64,000 nucleotides of DNA, from positions 4,278,001-4,342,000 of the forward strand of contig NZ_CP045119.1 in assembly GCF_011492945.1 (NCBI RefSeq). Reading direction: 5' to 3'. The notes beneath the pieces are model-generated. The model worked only from the letters and a program-made list of their open reading frames with translations, was not told where the DNA came from and made no database searches. Both the position numbers and the translations under genes were made by a program. The stretch is from Rubrobacter tropicus. GTDB lineage: Bacteria; Actinomycetota; Rubrobacteria; Rubrobacterales; Rubrobacteraceae. Below are positions 1 to 8,165 of this stretch, piece after piece. Every line of letters begins with the position of its first letter. Within the stretch, counting starts at the first letter, position 1.

Positions 1-363
1 GGCATCTCCGTGGACGTCATAGTAGAGAGCGGCGTCAAGGACGGGGCCGCCGACGTGGCCTTCACCGTCACCCGCGGCAACTTCGAGGAGGCCCGAAAAC
101 TCGCTGCCGGGGTCGCCGACGCTTTGGGCGGCGCGGTCGAGGGGGAGCGGGACCTCGGCAAGGTCTCCGTCGTCGGCACGGGGATGCTGAACCGCCCGGG
201 CTACGCCGCGCGCATGTTCGCCTCGCTCGGCGAGGCGGGCATTCCGATCAGGATGGTCTCGACCTCGGAGATACAGGTGACGTGCGTGTTGCCCGCAGAT
301 CGGGTAGAAGAGGCCGTAAGGGTCTTGCACAGGGATTTCGAGCTGGAGGAGAGAGATGTTTAG
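1..363 (+). CDS. lysC: Aspartate kinase, C-terminal part (cut by window edge)
   Basis: The open frame enters from the left edge and encodes about 120 residues of the tandem ACT regulatory region of aspartokinase. Recognisable pieces are a V-x-VVGTGM-type turn, a segment on the A-R-MF-SL-EAGI-I pattern and the I-MVSTSEI strand that normally contacts lysine or threonine. The enzyme phosphorylates L-aspartate, the committed step to lysine, methionine, threonine and diaminopimelate. The frame overlaps dapA by 8 nt, so the two are translationally coupled in a lysC-dapA-dapB operon. The catalytic domain lies outside the window. Confidence 0.93.
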   Translation, partial: GISVDVIVESGVKDGAADVAFTVTRGNFEEARKLAAGVADALGGAVEGERDLGKVSVVGTGMLNRPGYAARMFASLGEAGIPIRMVSTSEIQVTCVLPADRVEEAVRVLHRDFELEERDV

Positions 364-1249
364 CGGAGCGTTCACGGTGCCCGTCACCCCGTTCAGGAAC
401 GGCGGGGTCGATGTCGAGGCCATCGAGGGCATGGTCGAGTTTCAGTTGCAGAACGGTATCCACGGGCTCGTTCCTTGCGGGACCACCGGTGAGACGCCCG
501 CCCTCAGCGAGAGTGAAGACCGGCTCGTCATAGAGACTGTGGTGAGGATGGCGGATGGGCGGGTGCCTGTTATAGCCGGGTCCGGCTCCAACAGCACGGA
601 CATGGCGATCAAGTATACGAAGATGGCGGAAGAAGCCGGCGCTGACGGTTCCCTGCAGGTCGCCCCCTACTACAACAAGCCGACCCAGGAGGGCCTGTAC
701 CGACACTTCGCGGCCATAGCGGAGAATACGGACCTACCCCTGATCCTCTACAACATCCCCGGAAGGACGGCGGTCACCATCTCCGCCGAGACCATTGCCC
801 GCCTCGCCGAGATACCCAACATCGTCGGCGTCAAAGAATCCACCCTGTCGATGAACATGGTGAGCGACATCAAGAGGCTCTGCGGCGAGGAGTTCGCCAT
901 CCTCTCTGGCGACGATCCAATGACACTTCCCCTGATCGCCCTCGGCGGCCACGGCGTACTCTCCGTCGCCTCCAACGTGGCCCCGGCGGCCGTCTCCGAC
1001 ATGGTCAACGCCCTGCTAGCCGGGGACTTCGAGCGGGGCCGCGAGCTCCACTACGAGCTCCTGCCGCTCTTCCGGGTCCTGTTTATCGAGACGAACCCGA
1101 TCCCGGTAAAGTCCGCGGCCTCCATCTTGGGTCTCTGCTCGGATGAGATGCGACTGCCCATGATCCCACTGGGCGGAGAGAACCTCGACCACCTGCGCCG
1201 CGTCATGGAGGAGACGAACCACCTCCTCCCCACCCCGGAAGAAGTTTGA
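356..1249 (+). CDS. dapA: 4-hydroxy-tetrahydrodipicolinate synthase
   Basis: Condenses pyruvate with aspartate semialdehyde, the first dedicated step to diaminopimelate and lysine. The 297-residue length is normal for this TIM-barrel family. Visible signatures are the G-TTGE-P-L motif near residue 45, the Y-Y-KP-QEGLY segment near residue 107, YNIPGRT near residue 135 carrying the conserved Tyr, and the Schiff-base lysine in VGVKES near residue 163. The ATG at 356 lies inside the end of lysC, with the GAGGAGAG of the lysC tail acting as ribosome binding site. The stop codon overlaps the TTG start of dapB. Confidence 0.96.
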   Translation: MFSGAFTVPVTPFRNGGVDVEAIEGMVEFQLQNGIHGLVPCGTTGETPALSESEDRLVIETVVRMADGRVPVIAGSGSNSTDMAIKYTKMAEEAGADGSLQVAPYYNKPTQEGLYRHFAAIAENTDLPLILYNIPGRTAVTISAETIARLAEIPNIVGVKESTLSMNMVSDIKRLCGEEFAILSGDDPMTLPLIALGGHGVLSVASNVAPAAVSDMVNALLAGDFERGRELHYELLPLFRVLFIETNPIPVKSAASILGLCSDEMRLPMIPLGGENLDHLRRVMEETNHLLPTPEEV

Positions 1250-2034
1250 ACGACCGGGATACCGTCCGCGTCACGATAGTCGGCGCCGCGGGCCGCATGG
1301 GCCGCGAGCTCTGCCGCGCCGCCCTAAAGACGGAGGGGATAACGCTCGCCGGCGGCACCGTCGAGCCCGGCTCTCCCGAGGTCGGCACCGACCTCGGCGA
1401 GCTCTGCGGCGCGGGCAAAGCCGACGTGGTCGCCACGGAGGAACCGACAGACGACGCCGGCGTCCTCATCGAGTTCACGACACCCGAGGCCACCGTCGGG
1501 CATCTTGCCCACGGCCTGCCGCACGTCGTAGGCACCACGGGCCTATCGGAAGAACAACTCGCGAACGTCGAGCAAGCAGCCGAAAGCGTTCCGATAGTGC
1601 TCGCCCCGAACATGAGCGTCGGGGTAAACCTGTTGCGCGAGGTAGTCCGGGACCTCTCCGCGAAGCTGGAGGGCTACGACATCGAGGTCGTCGAAACCCA
1701 CCACCGGAACAAGAAGGATGCCCCTTCCGGGACGGCGCTTTTCCTCGCGCGGGCCGCCGCGGAAGGCCGCGGCGAGAGACTGGAAGACGTGGCCGTCTAC
1801 GGCAGAGAAGGCCTGTCGCCGCGCGAGCCCGGTGAAATCGGCATCCACGCCCTGCGCGGCGGCGCCGTCGTCGGCGAGCACCGCCTCGTCTTCTACTCCG
1901 AGGGCGAAGAGGTCGAGGTCGTCCACCGCGCCCTCTCCCGCCGCACCTTCGCCGACGGAGCTTTGCGGGCCGCGAAGTTCGCCGCTAAAGCGAAGCCGGG
2001 CCTTTACGGCATGGCGGACGTGCTGGGCGCCTGA
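1246..2034 (+). CDS. dapB: 4-hydroxy-tetrahydrodipicolinate reductase
   Basis: NAD(P)H-dependent reductase after DapA in the diaminopimelate pathway. The 262-residue protein starts with a dinucleotide-binding GAAGRMGREL motif (about residues 13-22), has the VGTTGL segment near residue 96, and the E-HHR-KKDAPSGTA signature near residues 150-163 with catalytic His and Lys. A TTG start at 1246 forms a TTGA overlap with the dapA stop, so translation is coupled. The gene ends directly at the left end of a palindromic repeat element. Confidence 0.95.
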   Translation: MNDRDTVRVTIVGAAGRMGRELCRAALKTEGITLAGGTVEPGSPEVGTDLGELCGAGKADVVATEEPTDDAGVLIEFTTPEATVGHLAHGLPHVVGTTGLSEEQLANVEQAAESVPIVLAPNMSVGVNLLREVVRDLSAKLEGYDIEVVETHHRNKKDAPSGTALFLARAAAEGRGERLEDVAVYGREGLSPREPGEIGIHALRGGAVVGEHRLVFYSEGEEVEVVHRALSRRTFADGALRAAKFAAKAKPGLYGMADVLGA

Positions 2035-2176
2035 GTGGTTTGCTGAGGTTCCCTCAGCAAACCACGCGGTCGGCGATCAGCCCGCTCCGGCTTCGCCTCA
2101 GCAATCAGCTTTTTCTTCTGCTGAAAGCTGACCGCTGGTAGCTGATTGCTTTTCAACCTCTCTGCAAACCGTTCTA
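2035..2176. repeat. Palindromic repeat element with GCAAACCG terminus
   Basis: The left end reads GTGGTTTGCTGAGG and the right end CTCTGCAAACCGTTCTAG, partial inverted repeats of each other. The interior contains the words AGCTGACCGCT and CTCCGGCTTCGCC seen in other spacers of this window. The left end starts right after the dapB stop. The right-end CTA at 2174-2176 is the stop codon (TAG on the minus strand) of the next gene. Confidence 0.7.
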
Positions 2177-2953
2177 GTTCCCGGGTTCGAGGCTCTTTCT
2201 AAGGGCTTCGCGGGTCGCCGCGCGAGATTCCCTTTCGTGGGCGGCGCCCTCGTAGTGCTCGCGCGTCGCGGCGAGGATGGTGTCCCTGGCCTCGGTCGGC
2301 GAGTCGGTCAGGGAGAGGAGGTTCAGATCCGCCTCCGAGGCTTTGCCTTCGGAGATCATGGCGGAACGGACCCAGTCCAGGAGGCCGCGCCAGTAGTCCG
2401 AGCCGAAGAGGACTATCGGGAAGTCCCGGATCTTGCCGGTCTGGATGAGCGTGAGCGCCTCGAAGAGCTCGTCCATGGTGCCGAACCCGCCGGGAAAGAT
2501 GACGAAGGCCTGGGCGTACTTGACGAGCATGGTCTTGCGGACGAAAAAGTAGCGGAAGTCCACCTCGACGTCCACGTAGGGGTTGGCGTGCTGCTCGAAC
2601 GGGAGCTCGATGTTCAGTCCGACGGAGGTGGCGCCGGCCTCCCTGGCGCCGCGGTTGCCGGCCTCCATGATGCCGGGTCCCCCGCCCGTGATGATCCCAA
2701 ACCCCGCCTCACCGAGAAGACGCCCGACCTCGACGGCCGTGGCGTAGGCGGGGTCGTCCCGGCCGACCCTCGCCGAGCCGAAGATCGTGACCGCCGGGCC
2801 GAGCCCGGCGAGCTCCTCGAACCCTTCGACGAACTCGCCCATAATCCTCAACACCCGCCACGTATCCGTCTCCCGGAATGCCGCCCTCTCGGCCGGCCCC
2901 GAAAGCAGCCGCTCGTCCTGCGTCTTGCGCCGCGCCGGCCTACCGTCGTCCAT
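2174..2953 (-). CDS. LOG family protein (nucleotide 5'-monophosphate nucleosidase-like)
   Basis: About 259 residues, Rossmann-like. The diagnostic PGGFGTMDELFE motif and the GGGPGIMEAGNRGA segment place it in the LOG/lysine decarboxylase-like family (TIGR00730), whose members cleave the glycosidic bond of adenosine monophosphate or cytokinin nucleotides. I chose the ATG at 2953 because it lies 8 nt after a TAGATA hexamer; an in-frame TTG 21 nt upstream is the alternative. The stop TAG is supplied by the adjoining repeat. The bacterial physiological substrate is uncertain. Confidence 0.88.
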   Translation of the reverse strand: MDDGRPARRKTQDERLLSGPAERAAFRETDTWRVLRIMGEFVEGFEELAGLGPAVTIFGSARVGRDDPAYATAVEVGRLLGEAGFGIITGGGPGIMEAGNRGAREAGATSVGLNIELPFEQHANPYVDVEVDFRYFFVRKTMLVKYAQAFVIFPGGFGTMDELFEALTLIQTGKIRDFPIVLFGSDYWRGLLDWVRSAMISEGKASEADLNLLSLTDSPTEARDTILAATREHYEGAAHERESRAATREALRKSLEPGN

Positions 2954-2991
2954 AGCCCCGTTATCTACCCGCAAACCGTCCCGGCGACACG

Positions 2992-3030
2992 AAAGGGGAG
3001 GGGGCGCGGACCCAGCGCCCCCTCCCCTTT
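2992..3030. terminator. Perfect 16-bp hairpin, probable terminator
   Basis: AAAGGGGAGGGGGCGC and its exact complement flank a 7-nt loop. It follows the stop codon of the minus-strand gene ending at 3046 after about 15 nt. On the minus strand the stem ends in CCCCTTT, a short T tract, so a rho-independent terminator is the simplest reading. No long T run is present. Confidence 0.65.
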
Positions 3031-3045
3031 ACTGAAAGCTGACAG

Positions 3046-3381
3046 CTAACCGACGAACTTCTCGCAGCCGACGAAGCGGTCGAGGTTCTGGTCCGCCCCC
3101 TTCTTCACGGTGTCGTAGCCGTCGCCGCAGTCCACGTAGTCACCGTCGCCGTCGCCGACGGAGTTCACGAGGTCGTTGCCCGGCCCGGAGTAGAGATTGT
3201 CCACGCCGGACCCGCCGTAGACGTGGTCGCCGCCTCCACCGCCGTGAATAACGTCGGCCTTGCCCGTGCCCTTGAGGGTGTCGCCGGCCGCCGTGCCGTT
3301 GAGCGTCGCCGCGAAAGCCGCCGTCGCCGAGAGAACCACCATCATCGCCACCGCAGCCGCCACCCGAACCATCCGCCCCAT
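3046..3381 (-). CDS. Secreted RTX-like calcium-binding repeat protein
   Basis: About 111 residues. The ATG at 3381 follows an AAAGGGG ribosome binding site and gives a signal peptide (M-G-R-M-V-R, hydrophobic core, then ATAAFAA). The mature part has loose G-D-x-L-x-G-x-x-x-D-x-I nonapeptides (GTAAGDTLKG, GKADVIHGG, GVDNLYSG, GNDLVNS) typical of hemolysin-type Ca2+-binding beta-rolls. Two Cys residues near the end could form a disulfide. It has no toxin or protease domain and its function is unknown. An upstream extension in the same frame lacks a ribosome binding site and a signal peptide and was rejected. Confidence 0.75.
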   Translation of the reverse strand: MGRMVRVAAAVAMMVVLSATAAFAATLNGTAAGDTLKGTGKADVIHGGGGGDHVYGGSGVDNLYSGPGNDLVNSVGDGDGDYVDCGDGYDTVKKGADQNLDRFVGCEKFVG

Positions 3382-3587
3382 GCCGTGCCCCTTTCGGTCT
3401 GCGCCCCCGGACCTCTCCGGTTGCCGTGATTGGAACTCTAAAGGGACCGCGTTACACACCGGCCACAGGCGCACAACGGTTGGGGACCAGTTTGGTGACG
3501 TTCGTATAACAACGCACAAAGACGGAACCCTCCCCGGCGCAGCGTTGTACGGGAAACAGGCGGCAAGGTTCTTTCGAGGAGGGCGGC

Positions 3588-4454
3588 GTGGGAGCGAAGA
3601 AGGTCGAACACCGTAAGGGATCGTGGCTGATCGGCGCGTTCTTGCTCGTGATCCTCCTCTCGCAGGGGTGCGGGGGCGGCGGGTCAGGCGAGTCGGGCGG
3701 GGTCGCCGTCTCTTCTTCGGACGGTTCGGAGGCGGCGGTCGGCGCGGAGATGGCGGCCGTTCGGGGGTCGCGGGCCGGGACCGTAGAGGGCTTCGACAGG
3801 ATGGTCGTCAAGACGGCGGAGCTCGGCCTCAGGTCCGAGGACGTGCGCGGGAGCGCGGCAGAAGCGCGGGAGGTCTCGGCCCGGTTCGGGGGCGACGTGT
3901 TGAGCTCGCGGGTCTACGAGAAGTCGGGTGACGTTTCGGCCGACCTCGTCATCTCCGTGCCCTCGGGCGAGTTCGAGGCGGCGCTCGACGAGCTGCGCGG
4001 TTTGGGAGGCCGGATCACGACGGACTCCACTGAGGGCCAGGACGTCACGGAGGAGTTCGTTGACCTTGAGTCGCGCGAGAGGAACCTTCTCGCCGCCGAG
4101 GAGAGCCTTCTCGCGCTCTACGAGAAGGCCGAAAGCGTCGACGACACGCTGGAGGTAGAGAGGGAGCTTACGCAGATAAGGGGCGAGATAGAGCAGGTGC
4201 AGGGTAGGATCCGGTACCTCGAAAAGCGGACCTCATCGTCCGAGATCTCCCTGACCATAGAGCCGACAGCGACCGCAAGGCCCGAACCGGCCTGGTCCCC
4301 GCGCCCCGCGGCCTCCCGGGCCTGGGACGCGTCGCTCCTCGTCCTCCAGGCCGCGGCGACCGCGACGATCTCGGCCGTTGTCTTCTGCTGGTGGCTCCTC
4401 CCCGCCTTCGTGGCGGGGCTCGTCTGGTGGAGGCGAAGCCGGGCAAGTCTCTGA
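3588..4454 (+). CDS. DUF4349 domain lipoprotein
   Basis: 288 residues. The GTG at 3588 has GAGGAGGG 5-12 nt upstream. A lipoprotein signal (hydrophobic LIGAFLLVILLSQ followed by GCGGGG) is followed by a low-complexity linker, then the DUF4349 core: an alpha/beta region with V-F-G-V-x-S-x-x and LVISVPSGEFEAALDELR, a coiled-coil helix pair (about residues 155-215) with EFVDLESRERNLLAAEE and VERELTQIRGEIEQVQGRIRYLEKR, then a beta strand. A C-terminal membrane segment near residues 250-280 completes the family architecture. The role, presumably at the cell envelope, is unknown. Confidence 0.85.
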   Translation: MGAKKVEHRKGSWLIGAFLLVILLSQGCGGGGSGESGGVAVSSSDGSEAAVGAEMAAVRGSRAGTVEGFDRMVVKTAELGLRSEDVRGSAAEAREVSARFGGDVLSSRVYEKSGDVSADLVISVPSGEFEAALDELRGLGGRITTDSTEGQDVTEEFVDLESRERNLLAAEESLLALYEKAESVDDTLEVERELTQIRGEIEQVQGRIRYLEKRTSSSEISLTIEPTATARPEPAWSPRPAASRAWDASLLVLQAAATATISAVVFCWWLLPAFVAGLVWWRRSRASL

Positions 4455-4527
4455 CCCCCTCTCCGGCGCGTTTCCGGGTTCGCGTTAAACTCTCCCGGAC
4501 CGTTCACACCGAGAGAGCGAGAGAGAT

Positions 4528-6381
4528 ATGACCGAAGTTCCGTCGGTGCCCCTGATCCCACGCGAAGTTCTCTTCGGCAACCCGGAGAGGGTGAGCCCGC
4601 GTCTGTCCCCCGACGGCGAACGCCTGGCCTTCCTGGCCCCGAAGGACGGCGTCCTGAACGTGTGGGTGGGTCCTGTGGGGGCGCCGATAGGCGGCGGCGA
4701 GTTCGAAGCCGTAACCGACGACCGCAGGCGCGGCATCAGGCTCTTTTTCTGGGCCGAGGACGACGAGCACATCGTCTACCTCCAGGACGAGGGGGGCGAC
4801 GAGAACTGGCGAATCCACGCCGTCCGGCCCGCCACCAAAGAGGACAGGGACCTCACGCCCTTCGATAACGTGCAGGCCCAGATCCTGGAGAAAAGCCGCC
4901 ACTTCCCCGACTCGCTCCTCGTCGCCCTGAACCGGGAGAACCCCGAGCTCCACGACGCCTACCGCCTCACCCTCTCCACAGGCGAACTCGACCTCGTAGC
5001 CAAGAACCCCGGCGACGTGGTCGGCTGGGTCGCCGACAAGGACTTCGAGGTTCGGGCCGCGATGGCCGCAACACCCGACGGCGGCTTCGACCTGCTCCTG
5101 CGCGAGGGCGAGGAGTGGCGCCAGTTCCTGAGCTGGGACAAGGAGGACGCCCTTTCGAGCGGTCCCGTGGGCTTCGCGGAAGATGCCGGCAAGATGTACC
5201 TGCTCGACTCCCGGGGCGCCAACGCCGCCAGGCTGGTCCTGCTCGACCTCGAAAGCGGGGAGACGGAGGCTCTCGTCGAGGACCCGCGCTACGACGTCTC
5301 GGAGGTCATGGTCCACCCGGAGACCCACGCCGTTCAGGCCGCCGCGGTCCAGCGGGCGAGGACGGAGTGGATCCTGCTCGACGAGAAGCTCCGCGGCGAC
5401 TTCGAGTCCATAAAGAACCTCGGACGGGGGGATTTCACGGTAACGAGCCGCGACCGGTCCGACGAAAACTGGCTGGTCGCCGTGAACTCCGACGAAGGCG
5501 GGGCCTCGTACTTCGCCTACGACCGGCAAACGAGGCGCGGCGGGCACCTCTTCGACGCCAGGCCCGACCTCGCCGAGTACACCCTGGCGAAGATGGAGCC
5601 GGTCTCCTTCACCTCGCGCGACGGGCTCGATGTAGAGGGCTACCTGACGCTGCCGCCGGGCGTGGAGCCGAAGAATCTGCCGATGGTGCTCAACGTCCAC
5701 GGCGGGCCGTGGGCGCGGGACGGCTGGGGCTACGACCCGGAGGCCCAGTGGTTCGCCAACAGGGGCTACGCCTGCCTCCAGGTCAACTTCCGGGGCTCGA
5801 CCGGCTACGGCAAGGAGTTCCTGAACGCCGGCAACAAGGAGTGGGCAGGAAAGATGCACGACGACCTCGTCGACGCCGTCGCGTGGGCCGTGGACCGGGG
5901 TGTGGCCGACCCGGAGAAGGTGGCCATCTACGGCGGCTCCTACGGCGGTTACGCGGCGCTCGTGGGCGCCACGTTCACCCCCGACCTGTTCAGGTGCGCC
6001 GTCGACATCGTGGGGCCTTCCAACATCATCACGCTCATAGAGAGCGTCCCGCCGTACTGGAAGCCGCTAATCGCGACCTTCACCGAACGCGTCGGCAACC
6101 CCGAGACCGAGGCCGACTTCCTCAAGAGCCGCTCTCCGCTGTTCTTCGTCGATAACATAAAGATACCGCTGCTCATCGCGCAGGGCGCGAACGACCCCCG
6201 CGTCAAACAGGCGGAGTCAGAACAGATAGTCGCCGCCATGAAAGAACGAGGCATCGACCACGAGTACCTGCTCTTCGAGGACGAGGGCCACGGCTTCGCC
6301 CGCCCCGAAAACCGCCTCAAGTTCTACGCCGCGGCCGAAGAGTTCCTGGCAAAGCACCTCGGAGGGAGGACAGAAGGGTAG
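4528..6381 (+). CDS. S9 family prolyl oligopeptidase-like peptidase
   Basis: 617 residues. An N-terminal beta-propeller (about residues 20-340, with SPDGERLAF and TDDRRRGIR blades) precedes an alpha/beta-hydrolase domain. The nucleophile is Ser471 in GGSYGGYA. Asp in NDPRV and His in GHGFARPEN complete the triad. HGGPWARDGWGY is the oxyanion region. This is the acylaminoacyl/dipeptidyl peptidase type acting on short peptides, probably cytoplasmic because no signal peptide is seen. The ATG at 4528 follows GAGAGAGAT. A palindromic repeat begins 6 nt after the TAG stop. Confidence 0.93.
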   Translation: MTEVPSVPLIPREVLFGNPERVSPRLSPDGERLAFLAPKDGVLNVWVGPVGAPIGGGEFEAVTDDRRRGIRLFFWAEDDEHIVYLQDEGGDENWRIHAVRPATKEDRDLTPFDNVQAQILEKSRHFPDSLLVALNRENPELHDAYRLTLSTGELDLVAKNPGDVVGWVADKDFEVRAAMAATPDGGFDLLLREGEEWRQFLSWDKEDALSSGPVGFAEDAGKMYLLDSRGANAARLVLLDLESGETEALVEDPRYDVSEVMVHPETHAVQAAAVQRARTEWILLDEKLRGDFESIKNLGRGDFTVTSRDRSDENWLVAVNSDEGGASYFAYDRQTRRGGHLFDARPDLAEYTLAKMEPVSFTSRDGLDVEGYLTLPPGVEPKNLPMVLNVHGGPWARDGWGYDPEAQWFANRGYACLQVNFRGSTGYGKEFLNAGNKEWAGKMHDDLVDAVAWAVDRGVADPEKVAIYGGSYGGYAALVGATFTPDLFRCAVDIVGPSNIITLIESVPPYWKPLIATFTERVGNPETEADFLKSRSPLFFVDNIKIPLLIAQGANDPRVKQAESEQIVAAMKERGIDHEYLLFEDEGHGFARPENRLKFYAAAEEFLAKHLGGRTEG

Positions 6382-6410
6382 GAGAGCTGTCAGCTATCAG
6401 CGGTCAGCTT

Positions 6411-6593
6411 TCAGCGAGGGGGGATGGGCCGGACTTTTTCGGGGCGGGTTTCGTCCTCCAGGAGAGGTGAGATCACCGATTCGACCCAGGCCGCGTCGAC
6501 GCCCATGCGGCGCGACACCTCGTCTACCCGCATCCCGGATCGCCACAACCGCTCGGCCTCTTCGGCCAGGCATACTTCCCCATGCTCCTCCAC
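6411..6593 (-). CDS. Small putative helix-turn-helix protein
   Basis: 60 residues. The GTG at 6593 is preceded by a strong AGGAGG with 6-nt spacing, which supports real translation. The centre (AEEAERLWRSGMRVDEVSRRMGVDAAWVESVI) has the spacing of a compact helix-turn-helix with a Gly in the turn. The tail is basic and proline-rich. The last codons and the TGA fall in a TCAGC-type repeat that follows the S9 peptidase gene. I cannot assign it to a family; a DNA-binding role is inference. Confidence 0.6.
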   Translation of the reverse strand: MEEHGEVCLAEEAERLWRSGMRVDEVSRRMGVDAAWVESVISPLLEDETRPEKVRPIPPR

Positions 6594-6631
6594 GGCGGTC
6601 CTCCTATCCGCGTTGGGGAACGGAAAAAGCG

Positions 6632-6659
6632 AAGGCCGGGGCTGAGACGCCCCGGCCTT
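6632..6659 (-). terminator. Rho-independent terminator of the lysine-rich gene
   Basis: An 11-bp perfect stem (AAGGCCGGGGC with its complement) and a 6-nt loop. On the minus strand it is followed by CGCTTTTTCC. It lies 22 nt downstream of the stop codon at 6681. Confidence 0.75.
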
Positions 6660-6680
6660 CCCGATCTCTGCCTTTGCTAC

Positions 6681-6824
6681 TTATTTCAGGAGGCGCTTGG
6701 CGGTCTTTGCCACCTTCTTCTCGGTAGATCCGCCAGACTTCTTGCCCTTCTTGCTACCGGTGGCCTTCTTGCCCCCGACGGCCTTCTTGATCTGCTTCTC
6801 GATCCCGGCCATGCGCGCGGTCAC
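6681..6824 (-). CDS. Small lysine-rich protein (47 residues)
   Basis: A short frame with 14 Lys and 2 Arg in 47 residues and few acidic residues (MAGIEKQIKKAVGGKK near the start, KKVAKTAKRLLK at the end), resembling the basic tails of bacterial histone-like proteins. The GTG at 6824 has AGGAG with 6-nt spacing. An ATG at 6812 is a second possible start but lies 13 nt from the nearest purine tract. A clean terminator follows the stop. A nucleic-acid-binding role is inferred from composition only. Confidence 0.55.
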   Translation of the reverse strand: MTARMAGIEKQIKKAVGGKKATGSKKGKKSGGSTEKKVAKTAKRLLK

Positions 6825-6889
6825 GCTCCTCTCCTGGACTCCTTGATACCGGGATTCCTACCCCGCGAGACCGACGCCCAAACGGAGGG

Positions 6890-7168
6890 TCAGCCCGTGG
6901 CGGGCAACTCCAGGCGCATGCCAGGATAGATCCGGGCCCCCGGGAGGTCATTGGCCTCCCTGATGACCTCTACGGCCACCCGCGGGTCTTCGGACGGCGG
7001 ATAATGATCCGTCGCAACGGACCAGAGCGTGTCCCCGGGGGAGACGGTGTAGAAGACGGAGGGCGACTCCGCGCCGGCCCCGCCGCCCGAGTAGAGGGCG
7101 AACGCGAGCACGGCCGCGACGAACAGGGCCCCGATCCTTCTCCTGCGATAAACGTGTTCCTTTTTCAC
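6890..7168 (-). CDS. LysM domain cell-wall protein
   Basis: 92 residues. A basic N terminus and a membrane or signal segment (IGALFVAAVLAFALYS) are followed by a single LysM module: YTVSPGDTLWSVATDHYP, the bridging helix DPRVAVEVIREANDL, then IYPGMRLELP. LysM binds N-acetylglucosamine polymers such as peptidoglycan. Size and layout match YneA-type small envelope proteins, which in other bacteria suppress division during SOS. No lexA gene is next to it, so that role is unproven. Start is GTG at 7168; the ribosome binding site is poor. Confidence 0.8.
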   Translation of the reverse strand: MKKEHVYRRRRIGALFVAAVLAFALYSGGGAGAESPSVFYTVSPGDTLWSVATDHYPPSEDPRVAVEVIREANDLPGARIYPGMRLELPATG

Positions 7169-7245
7169 CCACGAAAGATACGGGAAGGAGGTCTATTTCC
7201 CAACGGTTTTCTGCGGACTTTGTGGCCCTCGCGCGGGCGGGCCAT

Positions 7246-7251
7246 TAGAAT
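7246..7251 (+). promoter_or_regulatory. -10 element of dapF (TAGAAT)
   Basis: A TAGAAT hexamer with 10 nt to the dapF ATG. No Shine-Dalgarno sequence is visible in between, so the transcript would have almost no leader. Confidence 0.55.
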
Positions 7252-7261
7252 TACCCGAACT

Positions 7262-8065
7262 ATGCGCTTCACGAAGATGCACGGCGCGGGCAACGATTTC
7301 CTGATCTTCGACCCGGGTGAGGTTCAGGAGGCGGATCTGCCGACGCTCGCCCGCCGCTCCTGCGACCGGCACTTCGGAGTCGGGGCCGACGGTATCCTCG
7401 TCCCGGTCCCAACCCCGGACGCCGACCTCGAGATGGTCTACCTGAACTCCGACGGCTCGTACTCGGAGATGTGCGGCAACGGCCTGCGCTGCCTGGCCCG
7501 CTACGCAAGGGATTACGAGATCGTTGAGTCTGACGCCCTCACAGTCGCCACCGGGGCGGGAATAAAGAAGGTCATCCTCTTCGAGGACGGCTCCTCGCGG
7601 GTCGACATGGGCCCGCCATCTTTCGCCCAGGAGGTCGAGGCCGGCGGCTTCCGCCTCCTTCGGGTCTCCATGGGCAACCCGCACGCGGTCGCGTTCCTGC
7701 AAGACCCCGGAGACCTCGAAGCGTTGGACCTCCGCGACATCGGGCCGCCGCTGGAACGCGACCCGCTCTTCCCGGAGGGTACGAACGTCGAGTTCGTCCA
7801 CGTCAGGGGCGGGCACGCGGTACGAATGAGGATCTGGGAACGCGGCGCCGGCGAGACGCTCGCCTCCGGCTCGGGCTCGTGCGCGGCCGCGGTGGCCGCG
7901 ATAAAGCTCGGCCTCGCCGAAAGCCCCGTCAAAGTCCACCTCGACGGCGGCGTGGTGGAGATAGCGTGGTCCAAAGAAGGCGAGCCAGTCTACATGACGG
8001 GCCCCGCAGAGTACGTCTGCGAGGGAGAGCTTGTCAGCATTTCAGCCGGTCAGCACTTCAGCTAG
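7262..8065 (+). CDS. dapF: Diaminopimelate epimerase
   Basis: 267 residues. Converts LL- to meso-diaminopimelate, supplying lysine and peptidoglycan. The N terminus MRFTKMHGAGNDF is diagnostic. The first catalytic Cys is in SEMCGNGLRC (about residue 70) and the second in ERGAGETLASGSGSCA. The ATG at 7262 was chosen over an in-frame upstream extension because family members begin here. The last residues (about SISAGQHFS) and the TAG stop are encoded by a TCAGC-type repeat, so the C terminus appears to have been rewritten by repeat insertion. Confidence 0.95.
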   Translation: MRFTKMHGAGNDFLIFDPGEVQEADLPTLARRSCDRHFGVGADGILVPVPTPDADLEMVYLNSDGSYSEMCGNGLRCLARYARDYEIVESDALTVATGAGIKKVILFEDGSSRVDMGPPSFAQEVEAGGFRLLRVSMGNPHAVAFLQDPGDLEALDLRDIGPPLERDPLFPEGTNVEFVHVRGGHAVRMRIWERGAGETLASGSGSCAAAVAAIKLGLAESPVKVHLDGGVVEIAWSKEGEPVYMTGPAEYVCEGELVSISAGQHFS

Positions 8066-8165
8066 TCAGCACTTCAGCTTTTTCCTGACGGGCTGAGAGC
8101 GAGGGCCGCGTAGCGGGCCGACGCGTGCTGACGAGCGGAGGCGACGGTCGGAGCGGGCTGACAAG
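8038..8165. repeat. TCAGC-type palindromic repeat between dapF and response regulator
   Basis: The spacer between convergent genes repeats CAGCATTTCAGC, TAGTCAGCACTTCAGC and GACGGGCTGAGAGCG, then ends GCGGGCTGACAAGCTA. The left end encodes the last residues and TAG of dapF. The right-end CTA is the stop codon (TAG) of the minus-strand gene. Confidence 0.7.

Noticed and set aside
5115-6155. Long alternative frame inside the S9 peptidase gene
   Set aside because: Arg/Gly/Pro-rich shadow of a well supported gene in another frame, expected in GC-rich DNA.
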